Source of the DNA: Mesorhizobium_G sp050247155
Lineage (GTDB): Bacteria > Pseudomonadota > Alphaproteobacteria > Rhizobiales > Rhizobiaceae
Assembly: GCA_050247155.1 (NCBI GenBank)
Contig: JBFWUS010000011.1
Coordinates: 24,239 to 88,238, forward strand
Direction of reading: 5' to 3'
Length of the DNA stretch: 64,000 nucleotides
Below are positions 1 to 8,182 of the stretch, piece after piece; within the stretch, counting starts at the first letter, position 1, and every line of letters starts with the position of its first letter. The notes under the pieces are model-generated. The model ran no database searches, was not told the origin of the DNA, and saw nothing but the letters and a program-made list of their open reading frames with translations. A program made the position numbers and the translations under genes.

Positions 1-83
1 TCGAACCAGGTTTTCGCCGCCCATTTCCTGTCCTCGATGTCGTCCGGCAGACCTGCGGGTATTTCTGGTCGCTCCACCATCAT
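1..83 (-). CDS. Truncated 5' end of an unrecognised gene
   Basis: Reading leftwards from two adjacent ATG codons (83 and 80) gives an open frame that runs off the window edge, beginning MMVERPEIPAGLPDDIEDRK. Only about 27 residues are visible, rich in acidic residues and prolines, and I cannot assign a family. The frame is open and uses ordinary codons, which is the only support. It is divergent from the small gene at 177. Confidence 0.4.
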   Translation of the reverse strand, partial: MMVERPEIPAGLPDDIEDRKWAAKTWF

Positions 84-176
84 GTCCTGTCTTCAGTTTC
101 GGCAAGTATACGAAATGACTCGTAATTTCCGCAGCGATCCCTAATCTCATTCGTGAGTTGGTCAAGGAGTGAAACC

Positions 177-434
177 TTGCGCACGCCCGCAAGACCACCG
201 CTCGACGGCCTGAGAGACCGGCTGGCGAAGAGCCGCGCCGAAACAGGCGGCAAGCCGCGCGACGGCTTTTTGCGCGAAACCTTCGTGCTGCCCCGCACCG
301 ATGCACGCGTCAAAGCCCGCGAATGGTTCGATCGTTGGCCGAAACAGGCTTACTGGACCGCAATCGAAAGCTGGTTCGAGCGTCCCAACGACGTGATCGA
401 GTTCACGATGCGCCGGCTGCCGGCGGCGGATTGA
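177..434 (+). CDS. Small hypothetical protein (85 aa)
   Basis: An 85-residue basic protein of unknown function. I chose the TTG at 177 because AAGGAG at 164-169 sits seven bases before it; a GTG at 153 is in frame but lies upstream of this ribosome-binding site. The C-terminal half is rich in aromatic residues and charged (AREWFDRWPKQAYWTAIESW) and reads like a compact helical domain. There is no signal peptide or membrane segment. It ends just before the heptamer repeat and converges with apt. It is probably a real conserved rhizobial gene, but no family is recognised. Confidence 0.6.
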   Translation: MRTPARPPLDGLRDRLAKSRAETGGKPRDGFLRETFVLPRTDARVKAREWFDRWPKQAYWTAIESWFERPNDVIEFTMRRLPAAD

Positions 435-438
435 GGGC

Positions 439-568
439 GGTGAATGGTGAATGGTGAACAAGAATGATTGTCTATGGCTGGACTTGAAGTCCATTTGCGA
501 TGACCATTCACCATTCACCATTCACCATTCACCATTCACCATTCACCATTCACCATTCACCATTCACC
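439..568. repeat. Heptamer tandem repeat with inverted partial copy
   Basis: Nine uninterrupted copies of ACCATTC run from 503 to 565, followed by ACC. About 45 bases upstream, 439-459 carries the complementary unit GGTGAAT nearly three times. The two arms could pair into a long hairpin between two convergent genes. This is a simple-sequence repeat likely to vary in length between strains. It could also act as a bidirectional terminator, although no T-run follows. Confidence 0.9.
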
Positions 569-572
569 ACCT

Positions 573-1118
573 TCAATGCCCTTCAAATGCGATCAACGTT
601 CTCACGTCTACCCCTAGCGCCTCCAGCTTCTTACGGCCGCCCAAATCCGGCAGGTCGATCACGAAACAGGCGGCAATGATGTCCGCGCCCATCTGCTTCA
701 ATAGCTTTGTCGCACCTTCCGCCGTGCCGCCGGTCGCGATCAGATCGTCGACCAGAATCACCTTCTCACCGGGCGCGACCGCGTCCTTGTGCATCTCCAT
801 CTCGTCAATGCCGTATTCCAGGCTGTAGGCGACGCGCACCGTCTCGTGCGGCAGTTTTCCCTTCTTGCGGATCGGGATGAAGCCGGCCGAAAGCTGATGC
901 GCGATTGCGCCGCCGAGAATGAAGCCGCGCGCTTCGATGCCAGCGATCTTGTCGATCTTCTGCCCGGCATAGGGGTGCACCAGTTCGTCAATCGCCCGGC
1001 GAAACGCGCGCGCGTTTCCCAGCAGGGTCGTGATGTCGCGAAACAGGATACCCGGCTTTGGATAGTCCGGGATGGTGCGAATCGCCGCCAGCAAGGATTC
1101 TTCCAGCGAGTGCTTCAT
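573..1118 (-). CDS. apt: Adenine phosphoribosyltransferase
   Basis: Cytosolic purine-salvage enzyme that converts adenine and PRPP to AMP and pyrophosphate. The 181-residue length fits the family. The PRPP-binding loop VILVDDLIATGGTAEGA is near residue 125, and the N-terminal region DYPKPGILFRDITTLL is typical of bacterial Apt. I start at the ATG at 1118, which begins MKHSLEESLL and has GGGGA upstream. A longer frame to 1163 adds residues unlike the family. The gene stands alone and ends against the heptamer repeat. Confidence 0.96.
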   Translation of the reverse strand: MKHSLEESLLAAIRTIPDYPKPGILFRDITTLLGNARAFRRAIDELVHPYAGQKIDKIAGIEARGFILGGAIAHQLSAGFIPIRKKGKLPHETVRVAYSLEYGIDEMEMHKDAVAPGEKVILVDDLIATGGTAEGATKLLKQMGADIIAACFVIDLPDLGGRKKLEALGVDVRTLIAFEGH

Positions 1119-1202
1119 ATCGTTTCCCCGTGCGCGGCCAAGATCGTTATCCGCTCTACACAATCAGCCGACGCCTTGCGATGCAATTCGGTTGAAACGC
1201 CG

Positions 1203-3071
1203 TCATAGCGGGGCAGGGATACGATCTACAAAGCCGGCCACGAGCGCCTGAGCGCCCGCTGTCGTCAGATGCTCGCCATCCCAATAGATGGGCATCCGGT
1301 CCAGGATCAGCGGGCATGATTGCTGCGGGCAGGCAATCTCCAGCAACGAGACGTAGCGCGCGGGCCATGTTTTGAACGCCTCGCCTAACTCTACGTCATA
1401 GGCAAATGTATCGGGCGGGAGATTGTCCCAGCTTGTCGTTTGATCTCCCCGCGTCAGGCGCTCCGCCAGGAGGACAGGTATCGCCTCCGGAAAGATTGGG
1501 CTCGGGCCAAGAATGATGGTCTGGATGCCCAGCGCGGCGAGTTCGTCGATCTGGCTTCGGAATGAATCCATATGGCCGTCCAAAGTCCAGATCGCCGACA
1601 GGATGACGAGGGACGGCTTCGTTCGACGTATCCAATCGAGCGCGAAGTCGTTGACCGATCCGCAATTTGGCCGCCGCGGTGTTTCGAACCCGCGTACCGG
1701 CTGGCAGCCGGAGGCCGTTATCTGGGCCACTGCATATCCTTTGCCTTCCAGTGCGGGCTGGAGTCCAGGAAGCAGATGCGCGGCATGGCTGTCACCCCAG
1801 ATCAAGGCGATAGGCCCGTTGGTCGGCAGGCATTCAGGCGCCAGGGCCGAGGCCGGCTGGTCACGCTGCAAGAAACACGTACCTTCGCGGTAACCGGCCG
1901 CGCGGTCGTAGCGATAGGCCAGCAGCGCCCGTGCGTCAGCAGGCAACCGCCCAGAAAATCCGCCAGCCAGGATCGTTCCCAGCGATAGCCCGACCCCGAC
2001 AAGAACCCCCGTCGCGGTCAACCAGAATATCCGTCCTGAGGTCCAGAAAGGACTGCGCCGGCGCGTCGGCGTTTCGATGAAGCGATAGGATAGGTCCGCC
2101 AAAACCAGCGACATCGCAATGACGATGGTCGTTCGCGCCGCTGCTCCCGTGTCGGAAATCAGCCGTGTGGCAAAAAACAACACCGGCCAATGCACGAGAT
2201 AAAGCGAGTAGGAGATGCGGCCTATATAGACGAGCGGCGCAAATCCTAGTGCTGCGGCAGCAATGTTGCGGCGTTCGCCGCCCCAGATCCCGAGGGCGCT
2301 GCCAACAACGGGCAGCATAGCGCTCAGGCCGGGAAACGTTGTCTGCTCGGACAGCACGAAGACCGAAGCCAGGATGATGCCGATCCCGATGGTCACGGCT
2401 CCGGTTGCGATCATGCTTGTCGGTGGCGGCGGTACGGTCCGTATCGCCAAAATGCTGCCCGCAAGAAGTTCCCATGCGCGGAATGGAAGAAGGTAAAACG
2501 CGGCCTCCGGCGACCGCCAAATCATCAGTTCGGAGGCGACGAGCGATATGACCAGAATGAGAGCAAGCGTCAGACCCAGGCGTGACTTGCTCGATCTCCA
2601 GATCAGCATTGCAAGGGCAGGAAACAGGAAATAGAACTGTTCCTCCACACCCAGCGACCAATAATGCAGCAGGGGCTGCGTGTTTGCCTCCGGGCCGAAA
2701 TAGGCCGACTCCTGCCAGAAATAGATGTTGCCGACAGCAAGCGTTGACCACAGCAAGGATTTGCAGAACTCGACCAACCGTGTCGGAAACAGGAAGACTG
2801 CAGCCGCTACAAAGGTTAGGAGCGACACTGCAAGAAAGGCCGGTGCAATACGCCGCGCCCGCCGTTCGTAAAAGCCGATGAGGCTAAAGCGTTGCTCGTC
2901 CAGCTCGGCATAGATGAGCCGGCTGATGAGATAGCCGGAGATGACGAAAAAGACATCGACGCCGACGAAGCCGCCATCGAGCCCGGGCACGCCAGCGTGA
3001 AAGAACAATACGGGGATAATCGCGAAAGCGCGCAGCCCGTCGATATCCGGCCGATAGTTGTGCCCTGTCAT
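1203..3071 (-). CDS. Acyltransferase-3 / SGNH fusion, surface-polymer O-acetylase (OafA-like)
   Basis: Predicted inner-membrane O-acyltransferase of 622 residues. The N-terminal 350 residues form an acyltransferase-3 domain with about ten membrane segments, opening with RPDIDGLRAFA and the active-site-type FFHAG. A periplasmic SGNH hydrolase-like domain follows, with GDSHAAH near residue 422 and the C-terminal catalytic pair in WDGEHLT. Proteins of this architecture add acetyl groups to LPS O-antigen or exopolysaccharide. The start at 3071 (MTGHNYRPDIDG) is chosen over 3092 because homology begins just after it. No partner gene is adjacent, so the substrate is unknown. Confidence 0.9.
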   Translation of the reverse strand: MTGHNYRPDIDGLRAFAIIPVLFFHAGVPGLDGGFVGVDVFFVISGYLISRLIYAELDEQRFSLIGFYERRARRIAPAFLAVSLLTFVAAAVFLFPTRLVEFCKSLLWSTLAVGNIYFWQESAYFGPEANTQPLLHYWSLGVEEQFYFLFPALAMLIWRSSKSRLGLTLALILVISLVASELMIWRSPEAAFYLLPFRAWELLAGSILAIRTVPPPPTSMIATGAVTIGIGIILASVFVLSEQTTFPGLSAMLPVVGSALGIWGGERRNIAAAALGFAPLVYIGRISYSLYLVHWPVLFFATRLISDTGAAARTTIVIAMSLVLADLSYRFIETPTRRRSPFWTSGRIFWLTATGVLVGVGLSLGTILAGGFSGRLPADARALLAYRYDRAAGYREGTCFLQRDQPASALAPECLPTNGPIALIWGDSHAAHLLPGLQPALEGKGYAVAQITASGCQPVRGFETPRRPNCGSVNDFALDWIRRTKPSLVILSAIWTLDGHMDSFRSQIDELAALGIQTIILGPSPIFPEAIPVLLAERLTRGDQTTSWDNLPPDTFAYDVELGEAFKTWPARYVSLLEIACPQQSCPLILDRMPIYWDGEHLTTAGAQALVAGFVDRIPAPL

Positions 3072-3169
3072 TCGCGCCCCTAACCACGGCAAAATCGCAT
3101 CGCATCGCGTGGCGCTGTAATCAAGAGTTGTCCTTACCTGCGGATATTGCCCTTAAGAATACGCATGCT

Positions 3170-3263
3170 GGGGTCTATGGGGGGTCCTGTGATACAATAG
3201 ATGACCCTTGACGGCCATCGATGGAGGGGTCTATAGGGGGTCTATGCAAATGTACGTAGACCC
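3170..3263 (+). promoter_or_regulatory. Promoter and probable operator of the toxin-antitoxin operon
   Basis: The heptamer GGGTCTA occurs at 3171-3177, 3227-3233 and 3238-3244, and in inverted orientation (TAGACCC) at 3257-3263. The first two lie in an 18-bp direct repeat (3170-3187 and 3226-3243, 16 of 18 matching). The last two form a 7-12-7 palindrome that abuts the ribosome-binding site. A promoter fits between them: TTGACG at 3208-3213, an 18-bp spacer, and TATAGG at 3232-3237. Type II toxin-antitoxin complexes usually bind such repeats to repress themselves; that role is inferred here. Confidence 0.6.
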
Positions 3264-3275
3264 AAGGAGGGTATG

Positions 3276-3629
3276 ATGGAAAGCAGCGTCACCATCAGCG
3301 ACCACACGATCTGGTTCAAACACCTGACGGATCACCGGCTTCGGGATCGGCTGGAGAAGCTCCACGACGATGAGGCTATCAATCTGGAGGCCGACGGTGT
3401 GGTTGGGCGATGGATCAGGATGCGTACTGGAAAGAACGGGTATCGAACGCCTGCGATCCGGCCCGACGGAAATATGAAGGCAGTCTGGAACGAATGGTTC
3501 AAACAGCGGCGCGGCGAGAACATTGAGTTGCGCGAGATTGTGTTGGCCGATGACTATCTCGCGTCGGGCTCGACGCTTTTCTCTGAATGGAACAGCAAGG
3601 AAGACGAAGAGGCGTTTCGTGATCTCTGA
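3276..3629 (+). CDS. Probable antitoxin of a MazF/PemK-type pair
   Basis: A 117-residue acidic protein overlapping the toxin gene by 11 bases, so its role as antitoxin is inferred from position. I see no classic AbrB/MazE or ribbon-helix-helix motif. The central part includes GVVGRWIRMRTGKNGYRTPA, and the C-terminus is acidic (EWNSKEDEEAF), as antitoxin tails that wrap a toxin often are. Two ATG codons occur at 3273 and 3276; the second has better spacing from AAGGAGG at 3264-3270. Expression is probably autoregulated through the GGGTCTA repeats upstream. Confidence 0.7.
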   Translation: MESSVTISDHTIWFKHLTDHRLRDRLEKLHDDEAINLEADGVVGRWIRMRTGKNGYRTPAIRPDGNMKAVWNEWFKQRRGENIELREIVLADDYLASGSTLFSEWNSKEDEEAFRDL

Positions 3630-3951
3630 TCGATATGATGTCGTCGTCGTTCCATTTCCTTTCGACGACATTCCGGTTCGCAAGCGCAGGCCCGTCTTGA
3701 TATTGTCGGGTCGACAATTCAACCAGGCCAACAATCATTCGATCGTGGCCATGATAACGACGGCCAAGGAAACAAACTGGCCGAGCGATGTCCAGATCGA
3801 GGATCGCACCACCGCGGGTCTCTTGGTGCCCTGCGTCGTGCGGTTTCGCCTGCAGACGATGCCTAACGCACTGATGGTTCGATTTCTCGGAAAGCTTGGG
3901 CCGCTCGACCGGCTGCGCTGCGAGCGGCAGTTTGCCGGCATTCTGGCGTAG
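3619..3951 (+). CDS. Type II toxin, MazF/PemK family endoribonuclease
   Basis: A 110-residue protein matching the PemK/MazF fold: N-terminal YDVVVVPFPFDD followed by KRRPVLILS, the usual beta-strand signature, then VAMITTAKE. Family members cleave single-stranded mRNA at short motifs and are neutralised by the cognate antitoxin. I start at GTG 3619, inside the end of the upstream gene, because family homology begins within a few residues. The open frame back to 3523 lies wholly within the antitoxin gene. The overlap suggests translational coupling. Confidence 0.85.
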   Translation: MISDRYDVVVVPFPFDDIPVRKRRPVLILSGRQFNQANNHSIVAMITTAKETNWPSDVQIEDRTTAGLLVPCVVRFRLQTMPNALMVRFLGKLGPLDRLRCERQFAGILA

Positions 3952-4091
3952 CTGCCTCAAACAGCTAGGCGCGCTGATTGATCTACTGTTCCCCGAGCGC
4001 ATAGTCTCAGTCAGGTCGATATCTCCGCGACTTGGCGGGCTTCTGCTATGTCTCGTAACCATCATGTGACGAACAGGTCTCGGCCTCGACC

Positions 4092-4802
4092 ATGCATCGT
4101 TCCGAACGCCTTCTCAATCTGATTCAAGTGCTGCGCCGACATCGCGCGCCTGTATCCGGCCAAGTATTGGCTGACGAGCTCGGGGTGAGCATCCGCACGC
4201 TCTATCGCGACATCGTCACGCTGCAAGGGCAGGGCGCTCACATCCAGGGCGAGCCCGGACTGGGTTATGTGCTGAAACCCGGCTTCATGCTGCCCCCGCT
4301 GATGTTCTCGGAGGATGAGATCGAGGCCATCACGCTCGGTATTCGCTGGGCGGCGCGGCGCTCGGATGCGAGGCTCGGGCTTGCGGCGCGCAATGCCGGC
4401 GCAAAGATTGCCGCGGTGCTGCCTCCGGAGCTCAGGCGGGAGATGGAGAGCTCGACGCTGCTGATCGGGCCGGATCAATCCGGCCTGTCGGAGCCCGTTG
4501 ACCTGACGGCCCTGCGCATCGCTATCCGCAAGGAGCACAAGCTGCGCATTGCCTATCGGGACAAGGACGGCTCGCCCACAGTGCGCACGATCTGGCCGTT
4601 TGCGCTGGGGTTCTTCGACAAGGTGAAGGCGGTCGTTGCCTGGTGCGAATTGCGCGATGATTTTCGCATGTTCCGAGTGGATCGAATGGACCGCATCGAC
4701 GCGATGGATGAGCGGATGCCGCGCCGGCGGCTCGATCTGATGAAGGCGTGGAAGGAGTCCGAGGCCGGTCACGCGCATGGCGACGCTACTGCCACAATCT
4801 GA
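4092..4802 (+). CDS. WYL-domain transcriptional regulator (YafY-like)
   Basis: Cytosolic DNA-binding regulator of 236 residues. Residues 1-60 form a winged helix-turn-helix (RSERLLNLIQVLRRH, then LADELGVSIRTLYRDI). Residues 135-200 form the WYL ligand-sensing domain, including KLRIAYRDKDG and RTIWPFALGFFDKVKAVVAW. It is followed 56 bases later by the exported RidA gene on the same strand, which may be its target or co-transcribed partner. The ligand cannot be deduced. Confidence 0.88.
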   Translation: MHRSERLLNLIQVLRRHRAPVSGQVLADELGVSIRTLYRDIVTLQGQGAHIQGEPGLGYVLKPGFMLPPLMFSEDEIEAITLGIRWAARRSDARLGLAARNAGAKIAAVLPPELRREMESSTLLIGPDQSGLSEPVDLTALRIAIRKEHKLRIAYRDKDGSPTVRTIWPFALGFFDKVKAVVAWCELRDDFRMFRVDRMDRIDAMDERMPRRRLDLMKAWKESEAGHAHGDATATI

Positions 4803-4858
4803 CAGGAGCCCGATCTATCCTCAATGAGGTCGCGGATGACCACATCAAGGATACCGGC

Positions 4859-5347
4859 ATGAACAATACGAGCAGGCGTCTCGTTTCAGGAGGGCTCATC
4901 ATCATGGCAATGACTGTTTCAACTGCAACCTTGGCTCAAGACGCCAAGACCGCGCTCCAGATCGTCAATCCCCAAGGCCTCTACGATCCGTCGCCCATCG
5001 GCTACAGTCAAGTCGTCATCGTGCCTGCGGGGCGGCGGATTGCCTATATCTCGGGCCAAGGCGGCGCGGACGGAAAAGGACAATTGTCGCCAGATTTCTC
5101 GACGCAGGTTGAGCAGGCTTACGCTAACCTGAACACGGCGCTGAAAGGCATCGGCGCAAGGCCGGAACAGGTCGCCAAACTGACCGTTTACGTGGTCGAT
5201 CATGACCCGTCGAAGCTTGGCGTGTTGACCGAAAGTGTCGTCGGCATGTTTGGCAAAACGCTTCCAGCGCAGACGCTCGTGGCTGTCCCCAAACTGGCGC
5301 TCGACACGATGCTATTTGAGGTCGAGGCAGTCGTCATTTTGGATTAG
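4859..5347 (+). CDS. RidA/YjgF family protein with an export signal
   Basis: A 162-residue protein. The first about 26 residues look like a Sec signal peptide (basic MNNTSRR, hydrophobic LIIMAMTVSTATL, then AQD). The rest is a RidA domain, with AYISGQGG and TKLTVYVVDHD-like segments (here AKLTVYVVDHD) typical of the family. Cytosolic RidA enzymes hydrolyse reactive enamine/imine intermediates; exported relatives have no settled role. I start at 4859 with AAGG upstream; the open frame to 4748 overlaps the regulator. Position suggests a link with the WYL regulator. Confidence 0.85.
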   Translation: MNNTSRRLVSGGLIIMAMTVSTATLAQDAKTALQIVNPQGLYDPSPIGYSQVVIVPAGRRIAYISGQGGADGKGQLSPDFSTQVEQAYANLNTALKGIGARPEQVAKLTVYVVDHDPSKLGVLTESVVGMFGKTLPAQTLVAVPKLALDTMLFEVEAVVILD

Positions 5348-5376
5348 CGGGGACCGTCCCGAACAGCGAGGCCGAC

Positions 5377-5814
5377 TTGGCAGGTCAAAGAGACGACGCG
5401 CCGCGCAACTGGGTCGCGGTGGCTTCGGCGGAACATGTCCGGCGGGGTGAGGCCGGCGGCTTCATGCAGGTCAATCACGGTAAGCAGGGGCCGCTAAAAC
5501 GTATCAAGCCAGGCGACCGGGTGGTCTACTATTCGCCGAGCGAAGTGATGCGGGTGGCCGATGGGTTGCAGAGCTTTACGGCGCTCGGCGTGGTGCGGCC
5601 AGGCGACATCCGCCAGGGCGTCATGGCCGGTGACTTCAGGCCGTTTCGCCGCGACGTCGATTGGCGCACAGCGCAGTACGCGCCGATCCGCCCGCTGCTC
5701 GACAGACTGCAATTGACCGCGGGCAAGACGAACTGGGGCGCCGCGTTCCGCTTTGGCCTGATCGAGATCAGCGACGCGGATTTCGAGACGATCAAGGCTG
5801 TGATGACTGGTTAG
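5377..5814 (+). CDS. EVE domain-containing protein
   Basis: A 145-residue cytosolic protein matching the EVE fold, related to PUA and YTH domains: NWVAVASAEHVRRG at the start, then KPGDRVVYYSPSE, and a C-terminal FRFGLIEISDADFETI. EVE proteins are thought to bind modified bases in RNA or DNA and often sit near restriction or defence genes. None is visible here. The start is TTG at 5377, 29 bases after the RidA gene, so the two are probably co-transcribed. Binding partner unknown. Confidence 0.8.
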   Translation: MAGQRDDAPRNWVAVASAEHVRRGEAGGFMQVNHGKQGPLKRIKPGDRVVYYSPSEVMRVADGLQSFTALGVVRPGDIRQGVMAGDFRPFRRDVDWRTAQYAPIRPLLDRLQLTAGKTNWGAAFRFGLIEISDADFETIKAVMTG

Positions 5815-5831
5815 AGACAGTGCCGCAACGC

Positions 5832-5856
5832 AAAACGGCCCGCGCGAGGCGGGCCG
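5832..5856 (-). terminator. Rho-independent terminator of the petABC operon
   Basis: An 8-bp perfect GC-rich stem (5836-5843 pairs with 5849-5856, five-base loop) is followed on the minus strand by TTTT at 5835-5832. It lies 22 bases beyond the petC stop codon and also separates it from the convergent EVE gene. Confidence 0.8.
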
Positions 5857-5877
5857 CGATGCATTTGTTTGCCTGTT

Positions 5878-6837
5878 TCAGTGAGCTTCGTTCGCCCACA
5901 CCTTGCGCTTCACCAGATAGACCATGGCGCCGAAGATCAGCATGAACAGGATCACCCGGAAGCCGATTTTCTTGCGGTCCTCGAGATGCGGTTCTGCCGC
6001 CCACATCAGGAATGCAGTCACGTCGTGCGCATACTGGTCCACGGTTGCAGGCGCGCCGTCGTCATAGGTCACCTGACCGTCGGAGAGCGGAGCCGCCATG
6101 GCCAGCGACTGGCCGTTAAGGAAATAAGGGTTGTAGTGCGTACCCTCGGCGACAGCCATTCCGGCGGGCGGCGCATGATTGTAGCCGGTCAGTAGCGAAT
6201 AAATGTAGTCTGGGCCGCTTTCCTGATAGCCGGTGAAGATATCGATCACGAACTGCGGAAAGCCGCGCGTCACGCCGCGCGCCTTTGCAATCAGCGAGAA
6301 ATCCGGCGGCGCCGCGCCGCCATTGGCTGCTGCCGCGGCGGCCGCGTTGGCGAATGGCGACGGGAAATAATCAGACGGCAGGCCCGGCTGATCGGCCATC
6401 TCGCCGTCGTCACCCATCTTCGGGATGGTGTATTCGGCCGCGAAGGCCTTCACCTGTGCTTCCGAATAGCCAAGGTGCTCCAATGTGCGGAACGATACAA
6501 GGTTCATCGAGTGGCAGGCGGAACAGACTTCCTTGTAGACCTTCAGGCCACGCTGAAGCTGCCCCTTGTCATAGGTGCCGAACGGGCCAGCGAAAGACCA
6601 GTCTTGTTCGCGCGGTGCGAGCAGGGGGTAGTGCTGGGTCTCACCCTCGGCCGCCAGATGGATTTCACCGCCGTGGTCGCCCGCTGCCGCCGGCGGATGT
6701 TCGCCAGCGGGAGCCGCCGGAGCCGCACCTTCTGCCGCGGGCTGCTCAGCAGCCGGCTTGGTTTCCTGTGCGTAGGCCAGCGTAGCGGCGCTCGCCAGCA
6801 GACCCAGAGCGGCCAGACCGTGGAGTAGCTTCTTCAT
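5878..6837 (-). CDS. petC: Cytochrome c1 of the bc1 complex
   Basis: Membrane-anchored haem subunit that carries electrons from the Rieske protein to cytochrome c. It has 319 residues: a signal peptide (residues 1-23), the haem c motif CSACH at 105-109, an axial-methionine segment LAMAAPL, and a C-terminal membrane anchor around 293-313. Residues 25-68 form an Ala/Pro/Glu/His-rich stretch ahead of the conserved domain, longer than in classical c1. It is the last gene of petABC, 30 bases after petB. It is separate from petB, unlike the fused fbcH of Bradyrhizobium. Confidence 0.97.
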   Translation of the reverse strand: MKKLLHGLAALGLLASAATLAYAQETKPAAEQPAAEGAAPAAPAGEHPPAAAGDHGGEIHLAAEGETQHYPLLAPREQDWSFAGPFGTYDKGQLQRGLKVYKEVCSACHSMNLVSFRTLEHLGYSEAQVKAFAAEYTIPKMGDDGEMADQPGLPSDYFPSPFANAAAAAAANGGAAPPDFSLIAKARGVTRGFPQFVIDIFTGYQESGPDYIYSLLTGYNHAPPAGMAVAEGTHYNPYFLNGQSLAMAAPLSDGQVTYDDGAPATVDQYAHDVTAFLMWAAEPHLEDRKKIGFRVILFMLIFGAMVYLVKRKVWANEAH

Positions 6838-6867
6838 TTCCGATGTCCCTCTCCGGTTCCTGGCCGA

Positions 6868-8169
6868 TCAGCCTTTGGTTTGCGGCGATGCCGCCGCGCC
6901 GACCGGGTGGCCGGAGCCGCCCTTGTTCTTTTCAAGTACCGCTTCGGTGATCGAATTCGGCAGGCGCTTCGGCGTCTCGATGAGACCCAACACCGGCATG
7001 ACGATCAAGAAGAAGGCGAAATACAGGAAGGTGGAAACCTGCATGGCCGGGATGTACCAGCCCTCCGCCGGCTTCGAACCCAACCAGCCGAGGAAAATGC
7101 AGTCGATGGCGAAGATCCAGAAGAAGAACTTGTAGAGCGGGCGATAGACCGCCGAACGCACCTTCGACGTGTCCAGCCACGGCACCACGAACAGCACCGC
7201 GATGGCCGCGAACATGGCGAGCACGCCGCCGAGCTTCGAATCAATCGGGCCGATGTTGAAGGTGATGGCGCGCAAGATGGCGTAGAAGGGCAGGAAGTAC
7301 CATTCGGGCACGATGTGCGCAGGCGTCTTCAGCGGATCGAACTGGGTGTAGTTGTCCGGATGGCCGAGGTAGTTCGGCATGTAGAAGATGAAGTAGGCGA
7401 AGATCGCCAGGAACACCATCATGCCGAAAGCGTCCTTGATGGTTGCATAGGGCGTGAAGGGCAGGGTGTCCGTCTTGGACTTCACCTCGATGCCGGTCGG
7501 GTTGGTCTGGCCGACGACATGCAGCGCCCAGATATGCAGCACCACAACGCCGGCGATCATGAAAGGCAGCAGGTAGTGCAGTGAGAAGAACCGGTTCAGC
7601 GTCGGGTTATCGACCGCGAAGCCGCCGAGCAGAAGCTGCTGAACCCATTCGCCAACCAGCGGAATGGCGGTGAAGAAGCCGGTGATGACGGTCGCGCCCC
7701 AGCCTGACATCTGGCCCCAGGGCAACACATATCCCATGAAGCCGGTGGCCATCATCAAGAGGTAGATGATGCAGCCGAGAATCCACAGCAGCTCACGCGG
7801 CGCCTTGTAAGAACCGTAATAGAGGCCGCGGAAAATATGAAGGTAGACGGCGATAAAGAAGAACGACGCGCCGTTGGCGTGCATGTAGCGCAGCAGCCAG
7901 CCGGAGTTTACGTCGCGCATGATCTTCTCGACCGAATTGAAGGCTACGGCCGTGTCGGCGGCATAGTGCATGGCCAGCACGATGCCGGTGAGGATTTGCA
8001 CGCCCAGCATAATCGAAAGGATGCCGCCGAAAGTGTAGGCATAGTTCAGGTTGCGCGGCACCGGGTAGGCGACAAAGCTGTCGTACATGAGGCGCGGCAA
8101 AGGCATGCGCGCATCGATCCAGCGTCCAAGGCCAGATTTCGGCGTATAGGTCGAGTGTCCACCGCTCAT
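6868..8169 (-). CDS. petB: Cytochrome b of the bc1 complex
   Basis: Core membrane subunit holding both b haems and the Qo and Qi sites. Its 433 residues include about eight membrane helices, the Qo motif PEWYFLPFYAILRA, and haem-ligand segments such as GMVLAMHYAAD-like (here IVLAMHYAADT) and VVLHIWALHVVG. The C-terminus carries a hydrophilic extension rich in Lys/Gly/Ser. It lies 13 bases downstream of petA and 30 bases upstream of petC, consistent with one transcript. Confidence 0.98.
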   Translation of the reverse strand: MSGGHSTYTPKSGLGRWIDARMPLPRLMYDSFVAYPVPRNLNYAYTFGGILSIMLGVQILTGIVLAMHYAADTAVAFNSVEKIMRDVNSGWLLRYMHANGASFFFIAVYLHIFRGLYYGSYKAPRELLWILGCIIYLLMMATGFMGYVLPWGQMSGWGATVITGFFTAIPLVGEWVQQLLLGGFAVDNPTLNRFFSLHYLLPFMIAGVVVLHIWALHVVGQTNPTGIEVKSKTDTLPFTPYATIKDAFGMMVFLAIFAYFIFYMPNYLGHPDNYTQFDPLKTPAHIVPEWYFLPFYAILRAITFNIGPIDSKLGGVLAMFAAIAVLFVVPWLDTSKVRSAVYRPLYKFFFWIFAIDCIFLGWLGSKPAEGWYIPAMQVSTFLYFAFFLIVMPVLGLIETPKRLPNSITEAVLEKNKGGSGHPVGAAASPQTKG

Positions 8170-8182
8170 CGATAAATGCCCC

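Noticed and set aside
503..568. CRISPR array
   Set aside because: The repeat unit is seven bases with no spacers, so it is a simple tandem repeat.
5878..8169. Fused cytochrome b/c1 gene (fbcH)
   Set aside because: petB and petC have separate stop and start codons with 30 bases between, so the genes are not fused.
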